Shown one piece after another: positions 1 through 9,161 of a stretch of DNA of 64,000 nucleotides (its first letter is position 1; each line of letters starts with the position of its first letter). The stretch covers positions 2,794,356 to 2,858,355 of the forward strand of contig NZ_CP060140.1 in NCBI RefSeq assembly GCF_022376295.1, given 5' to 3'. Below the pieces are notes generated by a model, which made no database searches, was not told where the DNA came from, and was given only the letters and a program-made list of their open reading frames with translations. Both the position numbers and the translations under genes were made by a program. This stretch comes from Nodularia sphaerocarpa UHCC 0038. GTDB lineage: Bacteria; Cyanobacteriota; Cyanobacteriia; Cyanobacteriales; Nostocaceae.

Positions 1-1349
1 TTAGTCAGCAAACCTGCTGCGTCTATGTTTGCTGTTGTCTTTCCTGTACCAGCGTTAACGGCAATAATTAATTCATCAGTTTCTAAAGTTCGGGTAAAAA
101 TATACAATGCTCCCTGGGCGAACAGAGTTTTGTAATCACCTGCGCGTAAAGCTGGGTATTTGTGGCGAAGAGCAATTAATTGGCGGTGAATGTTGAGGAT
201 TTCTTGATTCCAATTAGCTTCTGTGGGAAAGCCACGCCGGGAGTCGGGATCTATCGCCCCCGGTAAACCAACTTCGTCACCATAATAGATGCTGGGCGCA
301 CCGGGAAAGGTGAGTAACAGTAAAGTTGCTAATTCTACACTAGGTTGATCGCCGTCAGCAATGGTAATTAATCGAGCTGTATCGTGACTTGCTAGTAAGT
401 TGAGTTGCGTGAGTTGAATTTCCCAAGGGTAAAGTTGCAGTAATTCTTGGATTTTGACAGCGTATTCAGCCGCAAATAAAGGTGGGTAGGGTTGATAGTC
501 ACGGGTTTGCACTTGTTCTAAAACTACGCGATCGCCTGCGGTAAAGGCAATGGTTAACCCGGCAAATAAGTAATTCATCACGCCGTCAAATTGCGTACCA
601 TCGAGCCATTCACGGGAATCTCCCCAAACTTCTCCCACTATATAAGCTTCGGGGTTAATGGCTTTGATGCGATCGCGAAATTCCTGCCAAAACCCAGGTG
701 TTTTTACTTCAAATGGCACATCTAACCGCCAACCGTCAATGCCGAATTTCAGCCAATATTCGCCAATCTCCATGATGTATTCCCGCACTTCGGGATTATC
801 ATGGTTAAATACTGGCAAAGCCCGATTTCCTGCCCAACCTTCGTAATTTGCGGGTAATTCCCCGGTGTAAGGCGCAAGCGGCCAACCTGTAATTTTGAAC
901 CAGTCTACCCAAGGGGAACGAGGTCCATTTTCTAACACATCGTGAAAAAAGAAAATCCCTCGACTGGCGTGATTAAACACTCCATCCAGGACAACTTTGA
1001 TATTCCGTTCATGGGCTGCGTCGAGAAATTCCCGAAAAGCCTCATTACCCCCCAACAATGGATCAACCTGATAATAATCGTGAGTGTGATAGCGGTGATT
1101 ACTCGCTGATTGAAAAATGGGAGTAAAGTAAATCGCGTTAATTCCTAAACCCTGAATATAGTCTAATTCCTCAATAATACCCCATAAATCGCCGCCTTTG
1201 TAACCTTGGAGTGTGGGCATAGCGTCCCAATCTTCCCAACGGGCTTCATGTAACAGTCGTTTGTGAGGCTGTTTGCTTCTGGCAAAGCGGTCTGGGAAGA
1301 TTTGGTAGAAAACAGCGTGTTTAACCCAGTCTGGTGTTTGAATTTGCAT
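1..1349 (-). CDS. Glycoside hydrolase family 13 alpha-amylase / neopullulanase-like enzyme (3' end cut by window edge)
   Basis: Cytoplasmic alpha-glucan hydrolase; the frame is open from an ATG at 1349 to base 1, so about 449 residues are visible and the C-terminus is missing. The GH13 (beta/alpha)8-barrel is recognised by its conserved regions: region I DGVFNH near residue 122, region II GWRLDV with nucleophile Asp210, region III VGEVWG with acid/base Glu240, and region IV ASHDTARL with Asp323. There is no signal peptide. The absence of an N-terminal carbohydrate-binding domain and the start directly at the barrel (FYQIFPDRF) fit the cyclomaltodextrinase/neopullulanase/maltogenic-amylase group, but substrate cannot be fixed from sequence. 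glgC is divergent and next door, consistent with a glycogen-turnover context. The family call is firm; the subfamily is inference. Confidence 0.9.
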   Translation of the reverse strand, partial: MQIQTPDWVKHAVFYQIFPDRFARSKQPHKRLLHEARWEDWDAMPTLQGYKGGDLWGIIEELDYIQGLGINAIYFTPIFQSASNHRYHTHDYYQVDPLLGGNEAFREFLDAAHERNIKVVLDGVFNHASRGIFFFHDVLENGPRSPWVDWFKITGWPLAPYTGELPANYEGWAGNRALPVFNHDNPEVREYIMEIGEYWLKFGIDGWRLDVPFEVKTPGFWQEFRDRIKAINPEAYIVGEVWGDSREWLDGTQFDGVMNYLFAGLTIAFTAGDRVVLEQVQTRDYQPYPPLFAAEYAVKIQELLQLYPWEIQLTQLNLLASHDTARLITIADGDQPSVELATLLLLTFPGAPSIYYGDEVGLPGAIDPDSRRGFPTEANWNQEILNIHRQLIALRHKYPALRAGDYKTLFAQGALYIFTRTLETDELIIAVNAGTGKTTANIDAAGLLT

Positions 1350-1897
1350 GAATTAATTTTTATACCTTTAGCAGTGATTGTGGCAAATATTTACTGATTT
1401 GTGTCTACCACTGATGATAGAAAATTTTTTCGTTTTCCTAATTTTTCGCTGTTTTTGGCTTGTTTGACTTTTTCCCACTCCCCACTTCCCACTCCCCACC
1501 TACGCAAGTTAGTTCAAAAATCAAAGCGGATTACTATATCTATAAAGATAGGTAATCAAAAGTCAAAAATTTGATAACTTGGTTGTGGGCTGGCTGAAAA
1601 ATTGCCTCTGAGTGCAGTATCGGTTAAATATCTCCAAAATTAGTTGTGGCTATTTTGACAAAAAAAATATTTCGCAACTTTTCTCTAAAGACTTTGTGGG
1701 TATGTACTGAAGAATAACAGCATCGCCGATACTATGGAAAAATGAGTCAAATTTGCTACTGTTATTTCAGGGATTCATCCATTACTAAGAGCATTCTGTC
1801 AATTTGGCTAATTATTAATATCTGATCCCCCCTTACCAGTGGTCTCAGACAGTCCTAAACTGAAGGTGAGAGTTGAAAGGCAGTTGGGAGAAATCTT
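1350..1897. other. Intergenic region between the divergent amylase and glgC genes
   Basis: About 550 bases that must hold both divergent promoters. At about 1477-1500 there is a short run of CCCACTC/CCCACTT-type heptamers (STRR). A 27-codon open frame (ATG at 1743, ending near 1826) lies in the glgC leader, but nothing supports its translation. The glgC ribosome site GGGAG sits at about 1887. No clear NtcA site (GTA-N8-TAC) or hairpin was found. Confidence 0.5.
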
Positions 1898-3187
1898 GTG
1901 AAAAAAGTATTAGCAATCATTCTCGGTGGTGGCGCGGGTACTCGTCTGTATCCGCTTACAAAAATGCGTGCTAAACCAGCCGTACCAGTGGCTGGTAAGT
2001 ACCGTTTGATAGATATTCCTGTCAGTAATTGTATCAATTCAGAGATATTCAAAATCTATGTGCTGACACAATTTAACTCAGCGTCTTTGAATCGCCATAT
2101 CGCCCGTACCTATAATTTTACTGGATTCAGTGAGGGATTTGTGGAAGTTCTCGCTGCACAGCAAACGCCAGAAAACCCTAATTGGTTCCAAGGTACGGCT
2201 GATGCTGTGCGTCAGTACCTCTGGCTGTTAAACGAATGGGATGCGGATGAGTATTTGATTCTCTCAGGAGACCATTTATACCGCATGGATTACCGCCAGT
2301 TTATCCAGCGCCATCGGGAAACCGGGGCTGATATTACCCTTTCGGTGATTCCCATCGATAAAAGTCGCGCTTCAGATTTTGGTTTAATGAAAATAGACCA
2401 GTCTGGGAGGGTGATTGACTTTAGCGAAAAGCCCAAAGGCGATGAATTAGATCGGATGCAGGTTGATACTAGCGTGCTGGGATTATCGCCAGAACAAGCG
2501 AAATTACAGCCATATATCGCCTCGATGGGGATTTATGTCTTTAAGAAAGATGTTTTGATCAAGTTGTTGAAAGAGTCTTTAGAAAGTACCGATTTTGGTA
2601 AGGAAATTATTCCTGATGCGAGCAAAGATTACAATGTCCAAGCTTACTTATTTGATGATTATTGGGAAGACATTGGGACAATCGAAGCTTTCTATCATGC
2701 CAATTTAGCTTTAACTAAACAACCTTTACCTCCTTTTAGTTTCTACGATGAAAAAGCCCCAATTTATACGCGCCCACGTTATTTGCCTCCGAGTAAACTC
2801 TTAAGTTGTCATGTAACAGAATCGATTATTGGCGAAGGTTGTATTTTGAAAGATTGCCGAATTCAGCATTCAGTTTTGGGAGTGCGATCGCGCATTGAAG
2901 CTGGTTGTGTGATTGAAGAATCTCTGCTCATGGGGGCAGATTTTTATCAACCTTTTGTAGAACGTCAATGTAACTTAGAAAAAGGTGACATTCCCGTAGG
3001 TATTGGTACGGATACAATTATTCGCCGTGCCATTATTGATAAGAATGCCTGCATCGGTCATGATGTGAAAATTATCAATAAAGATAACGTGCAAGAAGCC
3101 GAACGGGAAAATCAAGGCTTCTACATCCGCAGTGGAATTGTTGTTGTACTCAAAGGTGCTGTAATTCCTGACGGAACTATAATTTAG
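1898..3187 (+). CDS. glgC: Glucose-1-phosphate adenylyltransferase (ADP-glucose pyrophosphorylase)
   Basis: Makes ADP-glucose from glucose-1-phosphate and ATP, the committed step of cyanobacterial glycogen synthesis, in the cytoplasm. At 429 residues it has the usual length of cyanobacterial GlgC. It shows the N-terminal nucleotidyltransferase signature GGGAGTRLYPLT (about residues 9-20) and the sugar-phosphate region FSEKPKG. IGTIEAFY marks the end of the catalytic domain, and a C-terminal left-handed beta-helix ends SGIVVVLKGAVIPDG, where lysines bind the activator 3-phosphoglycerate in the family. The start is GTG at 1898 with GGGAG about 7 bases upstream, and the first residues MKKVLAIIL match the family start. 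The stop codon TAG runs directly into a TCATTGG heptamer repeat, but the C-terminus itself is the conserved family one. Confidence 0.97.
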   Translation: MKKVLAIILGGGAGTRLYPLTKMRAKPAVPVAGKYRLIDIPVSNCINSEIFKIYVLTQFNSASLNRHIARTYNFTGFSEGFVEVLAAQQTPENPNWFQGTADAVRQYLWLLNEWDADEYLILSGDHLYRMDYRQFIQRHRETGADITLSVIPIDKSRASDFGLMKIDQSGRVIDFSEKPKGDELDRMQVDTSVLGLSPEQAKLQPYIASMGIYVFKKDVLIKLLKESLESTDFGKEIIPDASKDYNVQAYLFDDYWEDIGTIEAFYHANLALTKQPLPPFSFYDEKAPIYTRPRYLPPSKLLSCHVTESIIGEGCILKDCRIQHSVLGVRSRIEAGCVIEESLLMGADFYQPFVERQCNLEKGDIPVGIGTDTIIRRAIIDKNACIGHDVKIINKDNVQEAERENQGFYIRSGIVVVLKGAVIPDGTII

Positions 3188-3238
3188 TCATTGGTCATTG
3201 GTTATTAGTCATTGGCCATTAGTCATTGGTCATTGGTT
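3186..3238. repeat. Heptanucleotide STRR array (TCATTGG/TTATTAG type)
   Basis: About seven imperfect 7-base units of the form TCATTGG, TTATTAG or CCATTAG directly after the glgC stop. This is the short tandemly repeated repetitive (STRR) class known from heterocystous cyanobacteria. Confidence 0.8.
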
Positions 3239-3267
3239 AATAATAGTTAAAAACTGACAGATGGCAA

Positions 3268-3777
3268 ATGACTAAACTTCAGTTACTAATTGGTCTTCCT
3301 GGTAGCGGTAAGTCAACTTTGGCGCAACAATTAGTCTCAGAATGCCCCCAAATGCTGCTGATTTCAACGGATGCCATTCGGGGGCAGCTTTTTGGTTCGG
3401 AAGCAACTCAAGGACCTTGGGGGCTGATTTGGCGAGAAATAGCAGGGCATTTTCAACAAGCAGTAGCCGCAGATCAAACAACTATTTTTGATGCTACCAA
3501 TGCCCAAAGAAGCCAGCGCCGTGAAATTATCGCCTTAGCCCGTGAGGTGGGTTTTACAGAGATTACAGGTTTATGGGTGAGAACGCCTGTTTGGTTGTGT
3601 TTAGCACGCAATCAACAGCGTCAGCGCCAAGTTCCCCCAGAAATCATTTTGCGGATGCATCGTCAACTCCGGGATGCTCCCCCCAGTCTAGAAGAAGGAA
3701 TAGACTACTTGATTTGTTATCCCCAGAGCAGAGAGTACGGAAATTGCGCTGGTGCATTGAGCGGGAACCACACTTGA
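3268..3777 (+). CDS. P-loop ATP-binding protein of the polynucleotide-kinase-like (AAA_33) family
   Basis: 169-residue soluble protein with Walker A GLPGSGKST at residues 9-17, a Walker-B-like segment with STDAIR (about 33-38) and the motif FDATNAQR (about 73-80). That motif is typical of the small kinase family related to the N-terminal kinase of T4 polynucleotide kinase, in which the Asp activates the acceptor. RQRQ near residue 118 could be the lid. The substrate is unknown; nucleic acid ends and small metabolites are both possible in this family. The start ATG has only a weak upstream purine stretch. The C-terminus after about residue 150 is not conserved-looking. It stands alone between glgC and a dnaJ-like gene. 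Confidence 0.75.
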   Translation: MTKLQLLIGLPGSGKSTLAQQLVSECPQMLLISTDAIRGQLFGSEATQGPWGLIWREIAGHFQQAVAADQTTIFDATNAQRSQRREIIALAREVGFTEITGLWVRTPVWLCLARNQQRQRQVPPEIILRMHRQLRDAPPSLEEGIDYLICYPQSREYGNCAGALSGNHT

Positions 3778-3899
3778 ATTGCTGTAATGTCTGTTAATTT
3801 AAAATCAGAGTTTTTCTATGCTGGACATTTAAGCCTGCATAAAACCAAGCTCACATTTTACGAAAAAACATAACAGAAATTTTTATGGGAGGCTGGTAG

Positions 3900-4886
3900 A
3901 TGGCTGCAACCGACTTCAAAGACTATTATGCAATTTTGGGAATCAGTAAAACTGCCAGTCCAGAAGAAATTAAACAAGCTTTTCGGAAACTAGCTCGCAA
4001 GTATCACCCTGATGTTAACCCAAATAACAAGCAAGCTGAGGCTACCTTTAAAGAGGTGAGTGAAGCCTACGAGGTTTTGTCTGATGTTGATAAGCGCAAG
4101 AAGTATGATCAATTCGGTCAATACTGGAAACAAGCTGGACAAGGTTTCCCATCTGGCGGTGCTGGTGTGGATATGGGTGGCTTTGATTTCAGTCAATACG
4201 GCAGTTTTGATGAATTTGTCAATGAGTTATTAGGGCGCTTTGGTGGCCCTGGCCCCGGTGCTGGGCGGCAAAGCTACTCTTATAATCGCACTTCCACTGG
4301 TAGACCCAGTGGTTATGGCGGCTTTAATGATTTTGGTTTTCCAGATGTCGGTACGGGTGCTGCTCCAGATACTGAAGCTGCGATCGCCTTAACTTTTACT
4401 GAAGCCTTTGCTGGTGTCAAAAAGCGCTTTAGTTTAGGTAATGAAACTATTGAAGTTAGCATCCCCTCTGGTGCTAAAACTGGTACTCGTCTGCGGGTGC
4501 GGGGTAAAGGTCAATTTAACCCCATGACTCAACAACGGGGTGATTTATATTTAAAGGTTGAGCTTCAGCCACATTCATTCTTCCAATTTGAAGGTGATAA
4601 CCTCGTCTGTGAAGTTCCTATCACTCCAGATGAAGCTACTTTGGGAGCTTCAATTGATGTCCCCACACCGGATGGTTCGGTTAATGTCAAGTTACCTGCT
4701 GGAGTGCGTTCTGGTCAATCTTTACGCTTGCGGGGTAAGGGCTGGCCTTTAACCAAGGGTGGACGTAGTGATCAGTTTGTGAAGGTGGCGATCGTTCCAC
4801 CAAAAGACCTCAGCCCACAGGAGCGAGAGTATTATGAGAAAATTCGGGCTATACGTACCTATAATCCCCGCAGTCATTTACAGTAG
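3900..4886 (+). CDS. DnaJ (Hsp40) C-terminal domain protein, CbpA-like co-chaperone
   Basis: 328-residue J-domain co-chaperone that would stimulate DnaK ATPase. The J domain covers about residues 7-72, with the essential HPD at about residues 37-39 (KYHPDVNP) and the helix IV motif KKYDQFG. A Gly/Phe-rich linker follows (about 80-145). There is no CxxCxGxG zinc-finger region, and two C-terminal beta domains (about 155-315) follow, with GAKTGTRLRVRGKG and its repeat GVRSGQSLRLRGKG. This is a class B / CbpA-type arrangement. The start ATG at 3900 has GGGAGG 8-10 bases upstream. Confidence 0.93.
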   Translation: MAATDFKDYYAILGISKTASPEEIKQAFRKLARKYHPDVNPNNKQAEATFKEVSEAYEVLSDVDKRKKYDQFGQYWKQAGQGFPSGGAGVDMGGFDFSQYGSFDEFVNELLGRFGGPGPGAGRQSYSYNRTSTGRPSGYGGFNDFGFPDVGTGAAPDTEAAIALTFTEAFAGVKKRFSLGNETIEVSIPSGAKTGTRLRVRGKGQFNPMTQQRGDLYLKVELQPHSFFQFEGDNLVCEVPITPDEATLGASIDVPTPDGSVNVKLPAGVRSGQSLRLRGKGWPLTKGGRSDQFVKVAIVPPKDLSPQEREYYEKIRAIRTYNPRSHLQ

Positions 4887-4911
4887 TTCCAGTTTTGAGG
4901 TTCCCTAAGTA

Positions 4912-4934
4912 GAGACGTTCGGGCGGAACGTCTC
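4912..4934. repeat. Hairpin of the GAGACGTTC interspersed palindrome family
   Basis: Perfect 9-base arms (4912-4920 and 4926-4934) around GGGCG. The arms are identical to those of the longer palindromes at 7138, 14113 and 28320. It lies just after the dnaJ-like gene and may act as a transcript end. Confidence 0.7.
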
Positions 4935-5097
4935 CAAAATATACCTATTTACGGCACGTCTGATCTGAGTAGGTACAAGGGCGGGCAGGATGCCCACCCC
5001 ACAATATACATCTCCAAAAATTAAATATATTAAACGCAGATGGACGCAGATAAACGCAGATAATTGTGTACTTTATTTACTTGCAAACTGCTGTAAA

Positions 5098-6045
5098 TTA
5101 CGAATTACACCGAAAGGTAAGGGCTACCCATTCGTTTAATCTTTCACAATCGATGACCTCAAATCCGGCTTCGGTTAAGGCTGTGGTGACACTTTCTTCA
5201 TGATCTGTGGTGAATCCGGCTGTAATTAATAGCCCTGGTTGTGCTTGATTTTGACGCAATGCTTCCCGAAAATCATCAGCTAGGGCAATATGTACCCGTG
5301 CAAATATATTGGCAACAATTAAATCAAATGTGTCTTTTGCTTCAACTTTTGACACATCATTAACAGTGTTTCCACCCATCCAATGCCCCAGTTCACTGCC
5401 ACATCCCAGGCTACCTTGCATCACCTGTACTTGCTGCTCTACATTATTAACAGATACAGTTTCCTGAGTCGCTTGTACAGCAACGCTGTCATTATCTAAA
5501 GCTAAAACATTCGCCCCTAGTTTCGCCATAGCTACACTCAAAATACCCGAACCTGAGCCAAAGTCTAGCACCTGCATATTAGGGGTTATGTAGCGTTCTA
5601 GCAGTCGGAGGCTGACAATAGTTGCTGGATGTAAACCACTACCAAAGGCGAGAGTTTTTTGCAGTTTTAAGGTGATTTTATCTGCTATTTCCGATTGAGC
5701 AGGTGTATCGGAATTGACTATAATAAATCTTTCCCCAATGGGATGCACAAGTGGTTTGGGTGCGTCTGTGATTTTATTTTCAACAATATTCGTCTGAATT
5801 GCTGTTGTCATTCCAGTTCGATGCAAAGGCGAAAGCAGATTTTCAATTTTTTCTATCTGTGTCCGCGCGCTGACATCGTAGGGTAAATATAACCGCATGG
5901 TAAATGTCCAATCAGAATTAGCCGCATCAGATTCTGCATATTCGGTAATATAAATATCATTAATATCAATAGTTTCCGCTAGTAAAGTACAAACCCAATC
6001 AACAGCCTCATGGGTTGTATCCAGACTTAATTCCATCCAAGACAT
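5098..6045 (-). CDS. prmA: Ribosomal protein L11 methyltransferase
   Basis: S-adenosylmethionine-dependent methyltransferase that modifies ribosomal protein L11. It has 315 residues, a normal PrmA length. There is an N-terminal alpha/beta substrate domain (about 1-110), then the Rossmann methyltransferase fold with SAM motif I VLDFGSGSGILS (canonical form is DxGTGSGIL) and motif II with acidic ALDND. The PrmA-diagnostic motif is present as FDLIVANIFA, where the canonical motif is DLVVANI. ALTFRCN closes the domain. The start ATG at 6045 is followed by the family-like MSWMELS. The gap to the downstream BASS gene on the same strand is 85 bases. Confidence 0.93.
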   Translation of the reverse strand: MSWMELSLDTTHEAVDWVCTLLAETIDINDIYITEYAESDAANSDWTFTMRLYLPYDVSARTQIEKIENLLSPLHRTGMTTAIQTNIVENKITDAPKPLVHPIGERFIIVNSDTPAQSEIADKITLKLQKTLAFGSGLHPATIVSLRLLERYITPNMQVLDFGSGSGILSVAMAKLGANVLALDNDSVAVQATQETVSVNNVEQQVQVMQGSLGCGSELGHWMGGNTVNDVSKVEAKDTFDLIVANIFARVHIALADDFREALRQNQAQPGLLITAGFTTDHEESVTTALTEAGFEVIDCERLNEWVALTFRCNS

Positions 6046-6130
6046 ATTATTTTCCTTTCATCTAGCGCTGCTTCCCTAAAACTCCTTGTCTTCTTCTTTA
6101 TTGCTTTGCGCCTACCCTACGGGAACGTTT

Positions 6131-7027
6131 TCAACGAATGCGCCTACCCTGCGGGTTCCGCCTTAGCGGTATGCGTGAGACAAAAAATGCAAATCCAACA
6201 CCAGTAACAAACATGAACAGACTATAAATAGCTGCTGGAACAGCCATTGTAGAATTATTCAGCAGTGTCGGGGAAGATGCGATCGCGATCGCTAAAGTCC
6301 CATTTTGAATACCCACTTCTACTGTAATTGCCCTAGCGCGTTTTTCTCCTAATTTTGCTAAAGTAGCGATCGCAAAACCTAATGTCATTGTCGCCACATT
6401 TAAAACCAGAGTTACCCAGCCCACAGCCATCACAGAAGGAATCAAATTATCTCGTTCTTGCAGCATTATCCCAGTCAGCACCACGGACAGGAAAAATAGA
6501 GATAGCCACTTTACAGGTTTATTGGCCTTTGCTGCAATTCCGGGAGCATATCGATTAACTACCATCCCAATTGCTAAAGGTAGAAGTGTCATTACCGCAA
6601 TCTGCAAAACTGTATTTAAAACAGGTAACTGTAGTGTTGTCCCTGCGCCCAAAAATGTCTGCATTGCAAAATTGACAACCAGAGGAATAGTAAAAACCGT
6701 AATTAAACTACTGATAGCTGTCAGCGTCACAGAAAGAGCAACATCTCCCTCAGCTAAGAATGTGATCATATTAGAAGTTGCGCCACCAGGACAGGCGACT
6801 AAAATCATCACGCCTACTGCTAATTCTGGGTTGAGGGGAAACATCGACGCAATGCCAAAGCCCACAATTGGTAACATGACTAACTGCGACACCAAGCCAA
6901 TCACCACCGCTTTGGGATATATTAAAACTCCCTTATAGTCGTCTAGGGTCAAGGATAACCCCATGCCTAACATGATAATAAATAGAGCCAGGGGCAGAAA
7001 AACAGCCGTGAGAAAATTTGCTTCCAT
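6131..7027 (-). CDS. Bile acid:sodium symporter (BASS) family transporter
   Basis: 298-residue polytopic inner-membrane protein with about nine hydrophobic segments. It has the BASS-type GLVSQLVMLPIVGFG and VACPGGATSNMITFLAEGDVA (about residues 75-100), plus a second crossover region VEVGIQNGTLAIAIASS (about 235-250). In this family these loops bind Na+ and substrate. The substrate is unknown; bicarbonate, pyruvate, 2-keto acids and steroids are all carried by members. The last about 12 residues (RRNPQGRRIR region) are encoded inside a Nostoc-type CGCCTACCCTGCGGGTTCCG repeat, so the native tail has probably been replaced. Confidence 0.88.
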   Translation of the reverse strand: MEANFLTAVFLPLALFIIMLGMGLSLTLDDYKGVLIYPKAVVIGLVSQLVMLPIVGFGIASMFPLNPELAVGVMILVACPGGATSNMITFLAEGDVALSVTLTAISSLITVFTIPLVVNFAMQTFLGAGTTLQLPVLNTVLQIAVMTLLPLAIGMVVNRYAPGIAAKANKPVKWLSLFFLSVVLTGIMLQERDNLIPSVMAVGWVTLVLNVATMTLGFAIATLAKLGEKRARAITVEVGIQNGTLAIAIASSPTLLNNSTMAVPAAIYSLFMFVTGVGFAFFVSRIPLRRNPQGRRIR

Positions 7028-7137
7028 CCTGAACCTGCGTTAGTGAAAATAAAATTACTCTGCATTGTACCGTATTCACGCTGAAATTCCAGCCATTGCT
7101 TGTGCCAATTTGCCGTTAGACATCTGGTGACAAAAAT

Positions 7138-7167
7138 TGTAGAGACGTTCCATGGAACGTCTCTACA
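7138..7167. repeat. 30-bp perfect palindrome (TGTAGAGACGTTCCA / inverse)
   Basis: Perfect 15 + 15 base palindrome, identical to those at 14113-14142 and 28320-28349. It lies between the BASS gene and the DUF3370 gene. When transcribed it would fold into a stem; it has no poly-T tail. Confidence 0.85.
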
Positions 7168-7193
7168 AGGGTTTTGGAAAAGGCATATTTAGT

Positions 7194-8549
7194 CTATTGA
7201 GTTGACACCGTTAATACCTGCGGTGGTGTAGCATCTGGGGGATAGATCAAGTCTACTTCTACTAATCTGCGATCGCCTGGTTTCATATTTAATAAAACTA
7301 AGGGTTCTCCCTGTTGACCTCGCCTTTGCACTAAATGAGTAAACTGAGTTTTGGCATTACCTTGATCATCTGTGTAACGTACCCGCACTGAACCCCGGAA
7401 AAATACTTGCGGTGCTGTGGTTGTAAAGAAGCGTAATCCCTGTTTGACTAAATTATCTTCTTTAATTGGTGTTTGCACAGATACACTCACGCTTTGAGCA
7501 GTTTCAGTATTATTATGTAGGGGCAACTGTAAACTATATTGAATTCCATAGTTGCCATGAGCGCGATATGCAGTATCAGGATAACGTACTAACATGGGCG
7601 CAGTCTGAATTTGATTTGTTCCTAAAGTACCCCCATGTAGGCTACTCAAAGGATAGGAAAAGGCTTTACCCGCTTGGGGAATTGTCAAATATCTCGCGGT
7701 GGGATTATCTACAACTAAGGATTTCCACTGGGAACCTTGAGCAACTCCGGCGACACGCCCATAAATTCTCGGCTTGTCAGTTACTTCTAAAGGTGTAGGA
7801 ACTCTATCCCTTGGAGTTGACAATTCACCAGTCTTGAGTAAATTTTGCCACTCTTCTAAATTCGGGGCGCGTTCACTACCATCGGCATTCTGACGGGCAA
7901 ATAAAGCCATACTGGCTGCATAAACAGTACCATTACTCTGCAACCGCATCAAGGTAGAGCGACCATTTAAAGGTGGTGTCAGTTCTTTGACAGGAATGGG
8001 TAAATTTAGCAACATCTGATTTTCCCCTGGAGGGATGACAATTTGGGCGGGGAAATTTTCTTGTCGCCTTCCTCTCAAAACATCAGACACAGCGCGATCG
8101 CCTGGCCCTGCAAAAATATTACCTAAAATATTCTGACTGTTGGCTGGTAACTGAATAAAAGGTGCATCTGGTTGACTTAAATAACTCGCTGCTTGCAATA
8201 TATTCACCGTTACTGGTTTCGTTCCAGGATTATGCAGCATGATTCCTATATGGAGCGATCGCAAATCCTCTGGTGGATCAGCCCTAGCAATGTGATGAGC
8301 AAAAACATCAAATCGCCCGCTAAACGGATAATTTAAATGCGCCTCTGATACTTTTTTGCCATCTGCGGGAAAAGTAGACAGTAAAATTCCTTCTTTTAAT
8401 ACCAATTCTGGACTATTGCTGTTAAATACAGGCACAGTATCCAGTTGTCCCGGTAAAGCTCGCACTTCTTGGGACTTTACCACTTCTTCCGGGGGTGGGG
8501 TAGCAGGTGCGGATTGGGCGATTAGGAAATTTAGTAAAAATGACAACAT
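7194..8549 (-). CDS. DUF3370 family secreted/periplasmic protein
   Basis: 451-residue protein that I recognise as the cyanobacterial DUF3370 family by the block QEVRALPGQLDTVPVFNSN followed by a conserved SPELVLKEGILLST segment, and by FDVFAHHIAR. The N-terminus (residues 1-14, MLSFLLNFLIAQSA) is a short hydrophobic signal-like segment. The remainder is beta-rich with no catalytic motif I can name. Function is unknown. It is co-directional with the pyroglutamyl-peptidase-like gene, 41 bases downstream of it. Confidence 0.8.
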   Translation of the reverse strand: MLSFLLNFLIAQSAPATPPPEEVVKSQEVRALPGQLDTVPVFNSNSPELVLKEGILLSTFPADGKKVSEAHLNYPFSGRFDVFAHHIARADPPEDLRSLHIGIMLHNPGTKPVTVNILQAASYLSQPDAPFIQLPANSQNILGNIFAGPGDRAVSDVLRGRRQENFPAQIVIPPGENQMLLNLPIPVKELTPPLNGRSTLMRLQSNGTVYAASMALFARQNADGSERAPNLEEWQNLLKTGELSTPRDRVPTPLEVTDKPRIYGRVAGVAQGSQWKSLVVDNPTARYLTIPQAGKAFSYPLSSLHGGTLGTNQIQTAPMLVRYPDTAYRAHGNYGIQYSLQLPLHNNTETAQSVSVSVQTPIKEDNLVKQGLRFFTTTAPQVFFRGSVRVRYTDDQGNAKTQFTHLVQRRGQQGEPLVLLNMKPGDRRLVEVDLIYPPDATPPQVLTVSTQ

Positions 8550-8590
8550 AATACTGAGGAAATGGCTTCACCTAAGAGACGCAGACGACT

Positions 8591-9103
8591 TTATGAAAGT
8601 GCCAAATTGTTAATAATTAATAAGAAATCAGCCAAGACGACTGGCAAATTTTCAGAATTTAACACGGGAACATGGACAAAAATACAACGTGCTGCGGATT
8701 GATTTTGGCACAAGTAATTTAAAACTGCATAGTACAATCCTTCACAAACAAATTTACCGCAGTCGTGGCTAATCTCAATTGCTGTTGCACCTGCTACTAA
8801 TTTTTCCAAATTAACAGTTGTAGGCAAAACAGTTTCCTCGAAGCTAGCAACCGCCTCCAGACTAAGTTTTGTCCTGCTAGCAGCCATCCCACAACAAATA
8901 ATATCATCGGGTTGCAGTTCGGAGATTTTTTGAATTACTTGTGAACTAGCCAGATGGACATCCACAGGTAAACGCCGCAAAAATTTTAAATCATGAGGGA
9001 GCGAGTCACCTTTAATCACTTCCAGTAATAAATCATCGGAAGAATTTGAGAGTTGATCGCTCAACCAAACTTCAAAAGAAGTTAATAGTATTCTTTTCGC
9101 CAT
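8591..9103 (-). CDS. Pyroglutamyl-peptidase I-like protein (peptidase C15 fold)
   Basis: 170-residue soluble protein resembling pyrrolidone-carboxylate peptidase, which removes N-terminal pyroglutamate. The start MAKRILLTSFE matches the family ILLTGFEPFG position. LPVDVH and the CGMAASR segment are in family order. The expected triad is visible: Glu83 (KLSLEAVA), Cys120 (CGKFVCEGLYY, canonical DAGxFVCNxLfY) and His144 (FVHVPVL). It is shorter than typical Pcp (about 205-215 residues), and the N-terminal NPS loop is altered, so substrate specificity may differ. Confidence 0.75.
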   Translation of the reverse strand: MAKRILLTSFEVWLSDQLSNSSDDLLLEVIKGDSLPHDLKFLRRLPVDVHLASSQVIQKISELQPDDIICCGMAASRTKLSLEAVASFEETVLPTTVNLEKLVAGATAIEISHDCGKFVCEGLYYAVLNYLCQNQSAARCIFVHVPVLNSENLPVVLADFLLIINNLALS

Positions 9104-9161
9104 AGGAAATATTATTTAGAATAGAAACACCCTCCATAATAAACTTACAAGGAGCCGGTCA

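Noticed and set aside
1350..1897. NtcA (GTA-N8-TAC) control of glgC
   Set aside because: No properly spaced site found by eye.
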